A DNA stretch of 64,000 nt, taken from Roseinatronobacter domitianus (GTDB lineage Bacteria; Pseudomonadota; Alphaproteobacteria; Rhodobacterales; Rhodobacteraceae). A program made the translations under genes and the position numbers. The stretch lies in the NCBI RefSeq assembly GCF_023336755.1, contig NZ_JALZWP010000015.1, positions 1-64,000 on the forward strand, written 5' to 3'. The stretch's first letter is position 1. Every line of letters starts with the position of its first letter. The notes beneath the pieces were generated by a model. The model saw only the letters and a program-made list of their open reading frames with translations. It made no database searches and was not told the origin of the DNA. This document shows positions 17,548 to 25,574 of this stretch, piece by piece.

Positions 17548-18576
17548 ATGCACATGACCGACGCGCTGACAGAGCTTCTTGCAACCCGTGACTGGCTTCT
17601 GGCCGATGGCGCGACCGGCACCAACCTGTTCAACATGGGTTTGCAATCGGGCGATGCGCCCGAATTGTGGAATGCCGACGAACCCGAGAAGATTCGCGCG
17701 CTCTATCGTGGCGCTGTAGATGCCGGGTCGGATCTGTTCCTGACAAACACATTCGGCGGCAATGCCAGCCGGATGAAACTGCACGCAGCCGAATCGCGCG
17801 TGCATGAATTGAACCGCCTTGGTGCAGAGCTTGGCCGCGAGGTGGCGGATGCCAGCGGGCGCCGCGTGATCGTCGCAGGGTCCATGGGGCCAACGGGTGA
17901 AATCATGGCGCCGATGGGCAGCCTGACCCACGCGCTGGCGGTTGAGATGTTCCACGAACAGGCCGAAGGCCTGAAAGCGGGCGGGGCCGATGTGCTCTGG
18001 GTCGAAACCATTTCCGCCCCAGAGGAATACAAAGCCGCCGCAGAGGCCGCCGCGCTGGCCAACATGCCATGGTGTGGCACCATGAGCTTTGACACCGCCG
18101 GGCGCACCATGATGGGGCTGACCTCTGCTGCGATGGTGCAAATGGTGGACAAACTGGCGCATAAACCGCTGGCATTTGGCGCAAATTGCGGTGTTGGTGC
18201 GTCTGACCTGCTGCGCACGGCACTTGGCTTTGTCGAAGCGGGCGCCAGCCTGCCGATTATCGCCAAGGGCAACGCGGGCATCCCGAAATATGTCGACGGG
18301 CATATCCATTACGATGGCACGCCTGACCTGATGGCCGACTACGCCGTGTTGGCCCGCGATTGCGGCGCACGAATTATCGGTGGGTGCTGCGGCACGATGC
18401 CCGAGCACCTGCGCGCCATGCGTGCGGCGCTGGAAACCCGCGCCCCTGGACCGCGCCCGGACCTGGACACGATCAAAACCCGGATCGGTGGCTTTTCCTC
18501 TGCCGTGGACGGAACAGAGGCCGACAGCGCCGATGCGCCAACGCGCCGTGGCAATCGCCGCCGCCGCGAAACCTGA
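17548..18576 (+). CDS. Homocysteine S-methyltransferase component of split methionine synthase (annotated often as bmt)
   Basis: 342 residues of a zinc-dependent homocysteine methyltransferase barrel. Zinc ligands are visible in GANCGVG and GGCCGTMPEH; DGATGTNLFNMGL is the N-terminal signature. Databases often call it betaine-homocysteine methyltransferase. In Rhodobacteraceae this gene lies next to a corrinoid protein gene, as here (18744-19445), and in Phaeobacter the pieces together replace MetH, so I prefer methyl-cobalamin as methyl donor. A pterin-binding (MTHF) module is needed too and is not in the window. The C-terminus is a disordered arginine-rich tail (PTRRGNRRRRET). Start ATG 17548 follows a GGGACC; another in-frame ATG is two codons on. 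Confidence 0.85.
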   Translation: MHMTDALTELLATRDWLLADGATGTNLFNMGLQSGDAPELWNADEPEKIRALYRGAVDAGSDLFLTNTFGGNASRMKLHAAESRVHELNRLGAELGREVADASGRRVIVAGSMGPTGEIMAPMGSLTHALAVEMFHEQAEGLKAGGADVLWVETISAPEEYKAAAEAAALANMPWCGTMSFDTAGRTMMGLTSAAMVQMVDKLAHKPLAFGANCGVGASDLLRTALGFVEAGASLPIIAKGNAGIPKYVDGHIHYDGTPDLMADYAVLARDCGARIIGGCCGTMPEHLRAMRAALETRAPGPRPDLDTIKTRIGGFSSAVDGTEADSADAPTRRGNRRRRET

Positions 18577-18743
18577 CGGGCTATAGCGCGCGATACACCT
18601 GGCCCAGCTTTGGCGGGGCGCAGGTCGCCAAGTCCCGCACCAAGGTCGCAAATGGACGTGTCCGCCGCGACAAAATGCCCGACACCCTGACCAACATTCC
18701 AGTTCACGCGCCCGAAAGCGCGTTCTTTCGAGAGGTGTCTCCC

Positions 18744-19445
18744 ATGTCTGATGAAGAAGAAATCATCCTCGCCAATCTGTCCGACGACGAACTGGTCGAG
18801 CAGATGATGGACGACCTTTATGATGGGTTGCGCGAAGAGATCGAGGAATCTGTCCGCATCCTGCTGGCGCGAGGTTGGACCCCCTATGACATCCTGACCA
18901 AGGCGCTGGTTGCGGGCATGACGATTGTCGGTCACGATTTCCGGGATGGCATTCTGTTCGTGCCCGAAGTGCTGCTGGCCGCCAATGCGATGAAGGGCGG
19001 TATGGCCATCCTGAAACCATTGCTGGTCGAAACCGGCGCGCCGCGCATGGGCAAGATGGTGATCGGCACCGTCAAGGGTGACATCCACGACATCGGCAAG
19101 AACCTTGTCGCCATGATGATGGAAGGCGCCGGGTTCGAGGTGGTCGACATGGGGATCAACAACGCGGTCGAAGCCTATCTGGAGGCGCTGGAACGCGAAC
19201 AACCAGATATTCTGGGCATGTCAGCCCTGCTGACCACCACGATGCCTTATATGAAGGTTGTCATTGACACGCTGGTCGCCAAAGGGCTGCGCGACGATTA
19301 CATCGTGTTGGTGGGGGGTGCGCCCCTGAATGAAGAATTTGGGCGCGCCATCGGCGCTGATGCCTATTGCCGCGATGCCGCGGTTGCGGTCGAAACCGCG
19401 AAAACGCTGGTTGCGCGCAAGCATAACCAGATGACGGCCGGCTGA
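18744..19445 (+). CDS. Corrinoid-binding protein, MetH cobalamin module
   Basis: 233 residues: an N-terminal four-helix cap (LSDDELVEQMMDDLYDGL ... GWTPYDILTKALVAGM) and a Rossmann B12-binding domain with the lower-axial histidine motif DIHDIGKN, then SALLTTTMPYMKVVID and VGGAPLNEEF. It carries the methyl-cobalamin used by the homocysteine methyltransferase encoded 167 bases upstream. Start ATG 18744 has AGAGGTG at good distance. No activation (SAM-binding) domain is attached, so reactivation of oxidised cobalamin needs another protein. Confidence 0.9.
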   Translation: MSDEEEIILANLSDDELVEQMMDDLYDGLREEIEESVRILLARGWTPYDILTKALVAGMTIVGHDFRDGILFVPEVLLAANAMKGGMAILKPLLVETGAPRMGKMVIGTVKGDIHDIGKNLVAMMMEGAGFEVVDMGINNAVEAYLEALEREQPDILGMSALLTTTMPYMKVVIDTLVAKGLRDDYIVLVGGAPLNEEFGRAIGADAYCRDAAVAVETAKTLVARKHNQMTAG

Positions 19446-19494
19446 CGCCCACCGAGAGATTGCGCCTTGCCCGTGCCGGGCAAGCGCGCCACGG

Positions 19495-19531
19495 GGGCGC
19501 GGGGCCATTCGACCCCGCGCCCGTCTTTATT
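19495..19531 (+). terminator. Intrinsic terminator after the corrinoid protein gene
   Basis: A perfect 10-bp GC stem, GGGCGCGGGG / CCCCGCGCCC, with an 8-base loop, followed by GTCTTTATT. It is 50 bases after the stop of the corrinoid gene and is the best intrinsic terminator in the window. Confidence 0.8.
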
Positions 19532-19582
19532 GCGATGCCGCGCATCAAGATCAGGGCCTTGCAAGCTGATATGTCGCGTCAT

Positions 19583-19603
19583 GAGTATTTTTGGCAAGAT
19601 GAA
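19583..19603 (+). repeat. Short dispersed element, copy 1
   Basis: The 21-base sequence GAGTATTTT-TGGCAAGATGAA recurs at 63321-63341 with one mismatch. Both copies lie between convergent genes, downstream of a GC-rich hairpin. I recall similar strings in other Rhodobacteraceae intergenic regions, but cannot check that here. Confidence 0.65.
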
Positions 19604-19616
19604 GCGCAAGCCTCAG

Positions 19617-20267
19617 TCAGAACGGCACCGGGGCCGAAACGGTCAACCCGCGCCCACCATCGGGATGCCGCAGCCGCAATTCGCGCGCGTGTAACATAAG
19701 GCGCGGAAAGGTCGCTGCGGTGTCGGTCGCGTAGAATGGATCACCAAGGATCGGGTGGCCCATCGCCAGCATATGCACACGCAACTGGTGGCTGCGCCCT
19801 GTCACAGGACTGAGACGAAGGCGCGAGCCATGCTCCTCGTGCCGCAAGAGCGCCCAGTCGGTTTGCGCCGGACGGCCGGTTTCATGGCATACCATCTGGC
19901 GCGGGCGGTTCGGCCAATCAACGGTCAGCGGAAGGTCAACCCGCCCCGCCTTTTCCGCCACCTGCCCCCAGACCCGCGCAATATATTGCTTGCGGGTCTG
20001 GCGCTTCTCGAACTGTAACCCAAGGTGACGCTGCGCCATTGGACTGCGCGCAAAGACAATCACGCCCGATGTGTCCATATCCAGCCGGTGCACCAGCAAC
20101 GCTTCGGGAAACACGGCCTGCACACGGGCCAGCAGGCAATCGGCCAGATGCGCGCCACGCCCCGGCACTGACAAAACCCCGGCTGGCTTGTCGATGAAGA
20201 CAAGTTCATGATCTTCATGCAGGATCACCAAGTCATCCTGCGGCGGCTGGTAAATGAAATCCGTCAT
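19617..20267 (-). CDS. RluA-family RNA pseudouridine synthase
   Basis: 216 residues. It isomerises uridine to pseudouridine in rRNA and/or tRNA. The catalytic aspartate motif HRLDMDTSGV is present, with VFIDKPAGVLSVPGRG near the start and the RTHQ-like motif GRSHQLRVHM in the C-terminal half. No S4 domain precedes the catalytic domain, as in RluA itself (rRNA U746 / tRNA U32) and relatives; the exact target cannot be assigned. I start at ATG 20267; the frame is open further upstream but overlaps the divergent gene's promoter. Confidence 0.88.
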   Translation of the reverse strand: MTDFIYQPPQDDLVILHEDHELVFIDKPAGVLSVPGRGAHLADCLLARVQAVFPEALLVHRLDMDTSGVIVFARSPMAQRHLGLQFEKRQTRKQYIARVWGQVAEKAGRVDLPLTVDWPNRPRQMVCHETGRPAQTDWALLRHEEHGSRLRLSPVTGRSHQLRVHMLAMGHPILGDPFYATDTAATFPRLMLHARELRLRHPDGGRGLTVSAPVPF

Positions 20268-20370
20268 GGGCCGGGTGTGCCGGAAATGGCAGGGTCGCGC
20301 AAGTTCCCGCGCTGCGTGATTGCCAGAGACCACCATTGCGGTATGCTGGCGGTCTGCAAGGGAGGGCCGC

Positions 20371-20835
20371 ATGATAATTCACCGCACAATCCTGGCCATA
20401 GCAACCGTGGCGCTTGCGCCGGGTAGCTTGGGCGCTCAGACTCTGATCGACGCGACCGATCCAGCCCGAATTGCCGAGATCGCGCGCGGCTATGGCGCGG
20501 TTGAGGTCACGACCGATGCCGTTGGCGACCCGATGCTACGCGGGCGTATGGACGGCACACAATACGCTGTGCTGTTCTATGGCTGCCAAAGCGGGCGGGA
20601 CTGCACCAACATCCAGTTTCAAGCGGCCTGGGTAAATACCGGGACAGCCACCGAAGGCAGAATGCAGGCGTGGAATGCGGCAAACCGGTTCGGCAAAGCC
20701 ATGCTGGATGCAGAAAACGACCCTATGATCCAATGGGACGTGAACCTGTTTGGCGGGGTAAGCCGGACCAATCTGGACGACACATTCGACTGGTGGCGAA
20801 TCGTTCTGGAAAATTTCGAAAACTACCTGGACTAA
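20371..20835 (+). CDS. Periplasmic YbjN-domain protein
   Basis: 154 residues with a signal peptide (hydrophobic core ending near ALAPGSLGAQ) followed by a YbjN-type domain: a mixed alpha/beta fold related to type III secretion chaperones, with TLIDATDPARIAEIARGYG and the C-terminal FDWWRIVLENFENYLD. Two cysteines (FYGCQSGRDC) may pair in the periplasm. Function of these small exported YbjN proteins is unknown. The start ATG 20371 gives the proper signal peptide. It converges on the lipoprotein gene that follows. Confidence 0.75.
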   Translation: MIIHRTILAIATVALAPGSLGAQTLIDATDPARIAEIARGYGAVEVTTDAVGDPMLRGRMDGTQYAVLFYGCQSGRDCTNIQFQAAWVNTGTATEGRMQAWNAANRFGKAMLDAENDPMIQWDVNLFGGVSRTNLDDTFDWWRIVLENFENYLD

Positions 20836-20854
20836 CCTGCCGGACCTGGACCGG

Positions 20855-21490
20855 TCAGAGGCGGGATTGTATCGCGTAAACTTCGGCGTTGATGCTGGGC
20901 GCGTCGTAATGCAGTTCGCGCGTTATGACATCGGGCTTGGCTGCGATCTGTTCCATAAGCCGGTGCGGATAGTAGCCTGATTGCAAATCCTCGAAGCCGG
21001 GCAATTCGCGCAGGATAGCAATGGTCGAGATCGCGCAATGCGCAGGGGGCACCGGCCCGGCTTCGCTGGCAAGTTGCTTGGCGCGTAACGCCGTTTCCAT
21101 CGAAACCGGGATGCGCTGCACCACGGTGTAATGCGTCTCGCGTGTATGGCTAAGGTAGAAGGAGGCGCCGATCCGCGGCGTGATCCCGTAGTGCAGATCG
21201 TTGCGCTCTGGCACGTTCGGGAGCGTCCAGCTGCCGGCCGGATCGAACAGCACGCGTTCATCCGCATTGATGAACAGCGCCGTGTGATCCCCGCGCTTGG
21301 TGCGGTAATTGATGACCGTTACGATGGTTAATTCCGCCTGCCCGCCGTGAATATAGCGCGCCGCCTGAACATCGGCATCCGGGGCCCAGACCCGCTCACC
21401 CGCACAAGCTGAAAGCGCCACGAAGGCCAGCACCATGAGTGTGAGCGCGCGAATCTGCGTCACAACCCGCCCAGAGATGATAGCCTGCAT
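20855..21490 (-). CDS. Lipoprotein, possibly a permuted papain-like (NlpC/P60-type) enzyme
   Basis: 211 residues. A type II signal peptide ends in LSAC (lipobox). The mature part has a histidine in GDHTALFI followed by a beta strand (ERVLFDPAGSW) and much later a cysteine in PPAHCAISTIAILREL. The His-before-Cys order and motif spacing resemble circularly permuted NlpC/P60 (LRAT/YiiX-like) hydrolases. That reading is inference: I do not recognise the family with certainty and no substrate can be named. The start may be downstream at a second ATG near residue 19, which would shorten the signal peptide n-region. It is adjacent to the cytochrome oxidase small subunit gene on the same strand. Confidence 0.65.
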   Translation of the reverse strand: MQAIISGRVVTQIRALTLMVLAFVALSACAGERVWAPDADVQAARYIHGGQAELTIVTVINYRTKRGDHTALFINADERVLFDPAGSWTLPNVPERNDLHYGITPRIGASFYLSHTRETHYTVVQRIPVSMETALRAKQLASEAGPVPPAHCAISTIAILRELPGFEDLQSGYYPHRLMEQIAAKPDVITRELHYDAPSINAEVYAIQSRL

Positions 21491-21518
21491 GATGATGCCG
21501 CCTTAAGCTCCGACAGAA

Positions 21519-21653
21519 TCAGCCGTTTACCAGCCCGATGAAGATTAGCACGCCAATGCTGATCACCGTTCCCCAAGTGACCATACGAATGAAGCCATCA
21601 AAGGTCTTTTCCTGCGTGGTGGTGTCCATCTTGCCATGTTCATGCTCGGCCAT
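21519..21653 (-). CDS. aa3-type cytochrome c oxidase subunit IV
   Basis: 44 residues: a charged N-terminus (MAEHEHGKMDTTTQEKTFD) and a single membrane helix (MVTWGTVISIGVLIFIGLV). This is the small bacterial aa3 oxidase subunit IV seen in the Paracoccus and Rhodobacter enzyme structures; it packs against subunits I and III. It is encoded alone, away from the ctaC/D/E genes, as is common. The 171 bases upstream (21654-21824) hold no other gene I can support and should contain its promoter. Confidence 0.88.
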   Translation of the reverse strand: MAEHEHGKMDTTTQEKTFDGFIRMVTWGTVISIGVLIFIGLVNG

Positions 21654-21824
21654 GTCGCATACTCCGTATTCGCGTTGTCGCTTTGCTGATTATCGCATTG
21701 CCGCGAAGCTGTCATCCCTTTTGCGCATTGGTGGCACCAGTGCGGCGGACTGCGCGCGGATTCTTTGGTGTCGCCGCCTGCGGCCTTGCCGGAATGGCCG
21801 ACAGGCGTGAAAGCTGACGCCGGA

Positions 21825-22853
21825 TCACACCTTTTGCCAAAGCCATGCGCCACATTCGGACTTTGAGCGCCGGACGCGGCCCAGCCGTTCCAAATGGTTC
21901 AGATGCGCCACGGCCTCGACCAGAGCCAGCCCGTAAGTGCCTTCGGTGATCTGCCGTTTGAAAAGCGGCGCAAAACATGCGCTGGCGATGCGTGGTTCGG
22001 TCAGATGCTCCATCAGCCGTGCCAATGCGCCTTGGTGGTTGTCGATCTTCTGGCGCAGCCGCATGGGCAGGCCGGTGAAGGGAAGTTTGTGACCGGGCAG
22101 GACAAGGTGATCGTTGCGCGCCACGGTTTGGAACCGCGCGCAGCTTTCCAGCCATTCCGCCACCGGGTCAGCATTTGGTTCGGTCGCATAAACCCCCAGA
22201 TTGGGCGAGATCGAGGGCAAAAGCTGATCCGCCCCCAGCACAAGGTTGCAATCGCGGCTCCAGAGCGTGACCTGATCGGGGGCATGGCCTTGACCCAGCC
22301 GCACATCCCAATCGCGCCCGGCGGCACGCAGTGTATCGCCTTCGGACAGACGGTCAAACCCAAGCGGCATGGGCGCGACCACATCGGCAAAGTTGAACGG
22401 GCGCTCAGCGGCCCGCTTGGCCAGTATGTCCGGGTCCATCCCCGCACTGCGCCAGAATTCCAGCGTTTCCGGTGGCGGGCGATCCTGATTGTCCAGCGTC
22501 AACATACGCGCAAACAGCCATGCTGTGCGCGAGGTCGCAAGCTTGGCGCCCCTGGCCTGAAACCAGCCCGCCAGCCCGATATGGTCGGGGTGGTGGTGGC
22601 TTACGATCACACGGGTCACGGGCTTTCCGCTGAGCGGCCCCGCAAGCAGCTTCACCCACGCGCCACGCGTGCGTTTGGTGTCGAAGCCGGTGTCGAACAC
22701 AGTCCATCCTTCGCCATCATCCAGCGCGTAGACATTGACATGGTCCAAGGCCATCGGCAGCGGCATGCGCGCCCAGAACACACCGGGGGCTATTTCTACT
22801 GCGGTGCCTTCGTCGGGCGGCATCTCAAACGGGTAGCGAATGCCAGATGTCAC
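21825..22853 (-). CDS. MBL-fold metallo-hydrolase
   Basis: 342 residues. The metallo-beta-lactamase motif SHHHPDHIGLAG (HxHxDH) is present, with further ligands in GQGHAPDQV and LVLGADQLLPS and a final histidine in LVLPGHKLPF; a C-terminal winged-helix-like domain (TYGLALVEAVAHLNHLERLGRV) is as in the RNase Z/glyoxalase II-like 'LACTB2' group. It starts at a GTG that overlaps the TGA of the upstream acyl-CoA dehydrogenase gene by four bases (GTGA), so the two are translationally coupled. The pairing suggests a thioester hydrolase working with the dehydrogenase, which is inference. Confidence 0.85.
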   Translation of the reverse strand: MTSGIRYPFEMPPDEGTAVEIAPGVFWARMPLPMALDHVNVYALDDGEGWTVFDTGFDTKRTRGAWVKLLAGPLSGKPVTRVIVSHHHPDHIGLAGWFQARGAKLATSRTAWLFARMLTLDNQDRPPPETLEFWRSAGMDPDILAKRAAERPFNFADVVAPMPLGFDRLSEGDTLRAAGRDWDVRLGQGHAPDQVTLWSRDCNLVLGADQLLPSISPNLGVYATEPNADPVAEWLESCARFQTVARNDHLVLPGHKLPFTGLPMRLRQKIDNHQGALARLMEHLTEPRIASACFAPLFKRQITEGTYGLALVEAVAHLNHLERLGRVRRSKSECGAWLWQKV

Positions 22854-24538
22854 GCAGTCATATCCTCTGGCGTCAGGTCCATATAGGCGGCGGGGTCGGC
22901 CCGCATGGCAGCCAGATGCGCAGCATATTCCGGGAGCATCTGGTCAAGATAAACGCGGGCCAAGGCCACGCGCGCGCCCTCTCCCGACGCGGCAGCCCGC
23001 AGGTGCATATCCGCACCCAACACCCGCGCGAAGGCGCGCAGATAGGCGGTTGCACCGGCGGCACGCGCTTCCATCCCTTGCCCCAGCATCCATTCTGTCG
23101 CTGCGCGCAAGGCTTGCACGGCCTCTGTCACGGGCGCGCCCATGCCAGACGCGCGGGCCGCTTTCGCCATCTCATCCAACACCGCAAAAACCGCCGCGCC
23201 ACCATCGCTCAGCTTACGACCCACAAGATCCAGCGCCTGAATAGCGTTGGTCCCTTCGTAAATCGACGTCACACGCACATCGCGCAGGAATTGCGCGGCC
23301 CCCGTTTCCTCGACAAACCCCATGCCACCATGAATCTGGATGCCCATATCGGACACGGCAATCCCGGTTTCGGTGCCATATACTTTGGTGATCGGCGTCA
23401 GCCAGCCTGCCCGCGCGGCCCAGTCTGCGCCACCGGTCGCGGTCGCCATATCGATCGCCACGCAATTGGCCATCGCTATCGCGCGCGCCGCGAATATCTC
23501 TGCCCGCATAATGGCCAGTTGGCGGCGAATATCCGGGTGGTCGATAATCGCGGTTGCGCCCTTTGCCGTTGGCCCTTGCTTGCGGTCCCGCGCATAGGCA
23601 AGCGCGTGCTGATAGGCGCCTTCCGCCACGCCAATGCCCTGCACACCGACACCGACACGGGCGTTGTTCATCATGGTGAACATCGCGGCCAAGCCCCTAT
23701 GCGGCGCGCCGACAAGCCAGCCTGTGGCCCCGTCATATTCCATGACGCAAGTTGGCGAGCCGTGGATGCCCAGCTTATGTTCAAGGCTTACCACGCGCAG
23801 GCTGTTGGGCTGTCCAAGGCTGCCATCGGCATTGGGGATGATTTTCGGCACCAGAAACAGGCTGATCCCTTTGGACCCAGGTGCTGCATCTGGCAGACGT
23901 GCCAGAACCAGATGACAAACATTCTGCGTGAAATCACAATCCCCCCAAGAGATATAGATCTTCTGCCCGGTTACGCGGTAACTGCCGTCTGCCTGCGGTT
24001 CGGCCTTGCTGCGCAGCGCGCCCACATCGGTGCCGGCTTGCGGCTCGGTCAGGTTCATCGTGCCCGACCATTCGCCCGAAATCAGCTTCGGCAGATACAG
24101 CGCCTTGAGTGCATCGGAAGCGTGATGCTCCAGTGCCTCTATCTGGCCTTGGGTCAGAAGCGGGTTCATCTGCAACGACAGGCACGCCGCCGCCATCATT
24201 TCATAAAACGCAGTAGAGACGGTTTGCGGCATCCCCATGCCGCCAAATTCCGGGGCGGCGGAAATCCCGATCCAACCGCCATCGGCCAGCGCGCGAAATC
24301 CCTCGGCATAGCCCGGTGGGCTGACGACCTCGCCGTTTTCCAGACGGGAAGGCGTCACGTCACCGGGACGGCGCAGGGGCGCGATCACCTCGGCATTCAA
24401 GCGCCCGCCTTCGGACAGGATGGCCTGCACGGTGTCCGCCGTCGCCTCTGCGAAACGGTCGGTGTCGCGCACCTGTTGGAACCCCACCACATGGTCGAGG
24501 ATGAAGGCAAAATCGCGCAAAGGGGGCGTGTAAGGCAT
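22850..24538 (-). CDS. Acyl-CoA dehydrogenase, DmdC-like
   Basis: 562 residues, longer than the 380-residue short-chain enzymes and matching the group with an extra C-terminal domain that includes 3-methylmercaptopropionyl-CoA dehydrogenase DmdC. Visible are the FAD/substrate segments NLTEPQAGTDVGALRSKA and VTGQKIYISWGD, and the catalytic-glutamate region SIYEGTNAIQALDLVGRKL. Roseobacters carry several paralogues, so a role in DMSP breakdown is possible but not shown; a general fatty acyl-CoA role is equally likely. Start ATG 24538 (MPYTPPLRDFAFIL) is the family's usual N-terminus. Forms a two-gene unit with the MBL hydrolase; divergent from tsaC. Confidence 0.87.
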   Translation of the reverse strand: MPYTPPLRDFAFILDHVVGFQQVRDTDRFAEATADTVQAILSEGGRLNAEVIAPLRRPGDVTPSRLENGEVVSPPGYAEGFRALADGGWIGISAAPEFGGMGMPQTVSTAFYEMMAAACLSLQMNPLLTQGQIEALEHHASDALKALYLPKLISGEWSGTMNLTEPQAGTDVGALRSKAEPQADGSYRVTGQKIYISWGDCDFTQNVCHLVLARLPDAAPGSKGISLFLVPKIIPNADGSLGQPNSLRVVSLEHKLGIHGSPTCVMEYDGATGWLVGAPHRGLAAMFTMMNNARVGVGVQGIGVAEGAYQHALAYARDRKQGPTAKGATAIIDHPDIRRQLAIMRAEIFAARAIAMANCVAIDMATATGGADWAARAGWLTPITKVYGTETGIAVSDMGIQIHGGMGFVEETGAAQFLRDVRVTSIYEGTNAIQALDLVGRKLSDGGAAVFAVLDEMAKAARASGMGAPVTEAVQALRAATEWMLGQGMEARAAGATAYLRAFARVLGADMHLRAAASGEGARVALARVYLDQMLPEYAAHLAAMRADPAAYMDLTPEDMTA

Positions 24539-24623
24539 GGGCCGCTCCATCAGGCTGGACAGGATGTTGCGCTACTGATAGCGGGTTGCACGCCCTTGCA
24601 GAACCCCAACGCAGCGTCAGCGC

Positions 24624-25574
24624 ATGGAAAACCCGACAGAAACGGCAGTTTTAGGTCCGCAGGATGTGGGTCGCGCGGCACAACTCTTGCGTGCAGGGCG
24701 GATCGTCGCGATCCCAACGGAAACCGTCTACGGCCTTGCGGGCGATGCGCGCAATGCTCAAGCGGTTGCCGCGATCTTTGCCGCCAAGGGACGGCCCGCG
24801 CATAACCCGCTGATCGTGCATCTGGCCAGTCTGGACGCGGCGGATCGCTTTGCCGATCTGCCTGCCCCCGCGCGCAAGCTCGCGCACGCCTTCTGGCCCG
24901 GTGCGCTGACGCTGGTCGCGCCCTTGCGCAGCGATCACGGGCTGGCGCAGGCGGTCACGGCGGGCTTGCCCACGGTCGCGCTGCGCGTGCCCGCGCATCC
25001 GCTTGCCCGCGCGCTTCTGGCCGAATTCGGCGGGCCTGTGGCGGCCCCTTCGGCCAACCCGTCAGGACGGATCAGCCCGACCAATGCGGCGCATGTCATG
25101 GCGGGGCTTGGCGGGCGCATTGCAGCGGTTCTGGATGGTGGGCCCTGCCCTGTTGGCGTGGAATCGACCATTCTGGGCTTCGAAGGCGATAAGGCCGTCA
25201 TGCTGCGCGAAGGCGGCATCAGCGCAGAACAGATCGCCGCCGTTCTGGGCCAGCCGCCCCGCCAACGCGACAACGCCAGGATCACGGCACCCGGCCAAAT
25301 GCTGTCGCATTACGCACCCCAGGCGCGCGTGCGGTTGAACGTGTCCAAGCCCGACACGAACGAGGTTTGGATCGGCTTTGGTCCCAACTGCGCGGGCGCT
25401 ACCTTCTCGCTCTCCCCTTCGGGCGATTTGGGGGAAGCTGCGGCAAATCTCTTTTCAACGTTGCACAAAGCCGATGCAATGGGGCGCCCCATTGCCATCG
25501 CACCGGTCCCTGACCATGACATCGGCGCGGCGATCAATGACCGCTTGCGCCGCGCCGCAGCCCCACGCGTCTAG
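24624..25574 (+). CDS. tsaC: L-threonylcarbamoyladenylate synthase
   Basis: 316 residues, the long Sua5-type. It makes threonylcarbamoyl-AMP from threonine, bicarbonate and ATP for the t6A37 modification of ANN-decoding tRNAs. The YrdC domain shows IPTETVYGLAGDARN, KGRPAHNPLIVHL, APSANPSGRISPT and VGVESTILGF; a C-terminal Sua5 domain follows the linker (PGQMLSHYAPQ). Its last four bases overlap the end of the convergent LOG gene. Confidence 0.94.
   Translation: MENPTETAVLGPQDVGRAAQLLRAGRIVAIPTETVYGLAGDARNAQAVAAIFAAKGRPAHNPLIVHLASLDAADRFADLPAPARKLAHAFWPGALTLVAPLRSDHGLAQAVTAGLPTVALRVPAHPLARALLAEFGGPVAAPSANPSGRISPTNAAHVMAGLGGRIAAVLDGGPCPVGVESTILGFEGDKAVMLREGGISAEQIAAVLGQPPRQRDNARITAPGQMLSHYAPQARVRLNVSKPDTNEVWIGFGPNCAGATFSLSPSGDLGEAAANLFSTLHKADAMGRPIAIAPVPDHDIGAAINDRLRRAAAPRV

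Noticed and set aside
17059-18651. A 530-codon open frame on the minus strand opposite the homocysteine methyltransferase and zeta subunit genes
   Set aside because: Composition and lack of any recognisable motif mark it as a GC-driven shadow; the plus-strand genes are clear family members.
22847-24805. A 652-codon plus-strand open frame opposite the acyl-CoA dehydrogenase
   Set aside because: No domain motif, His/Arg/Gln-rich shadow composition, and it runs across the start of tsaC.
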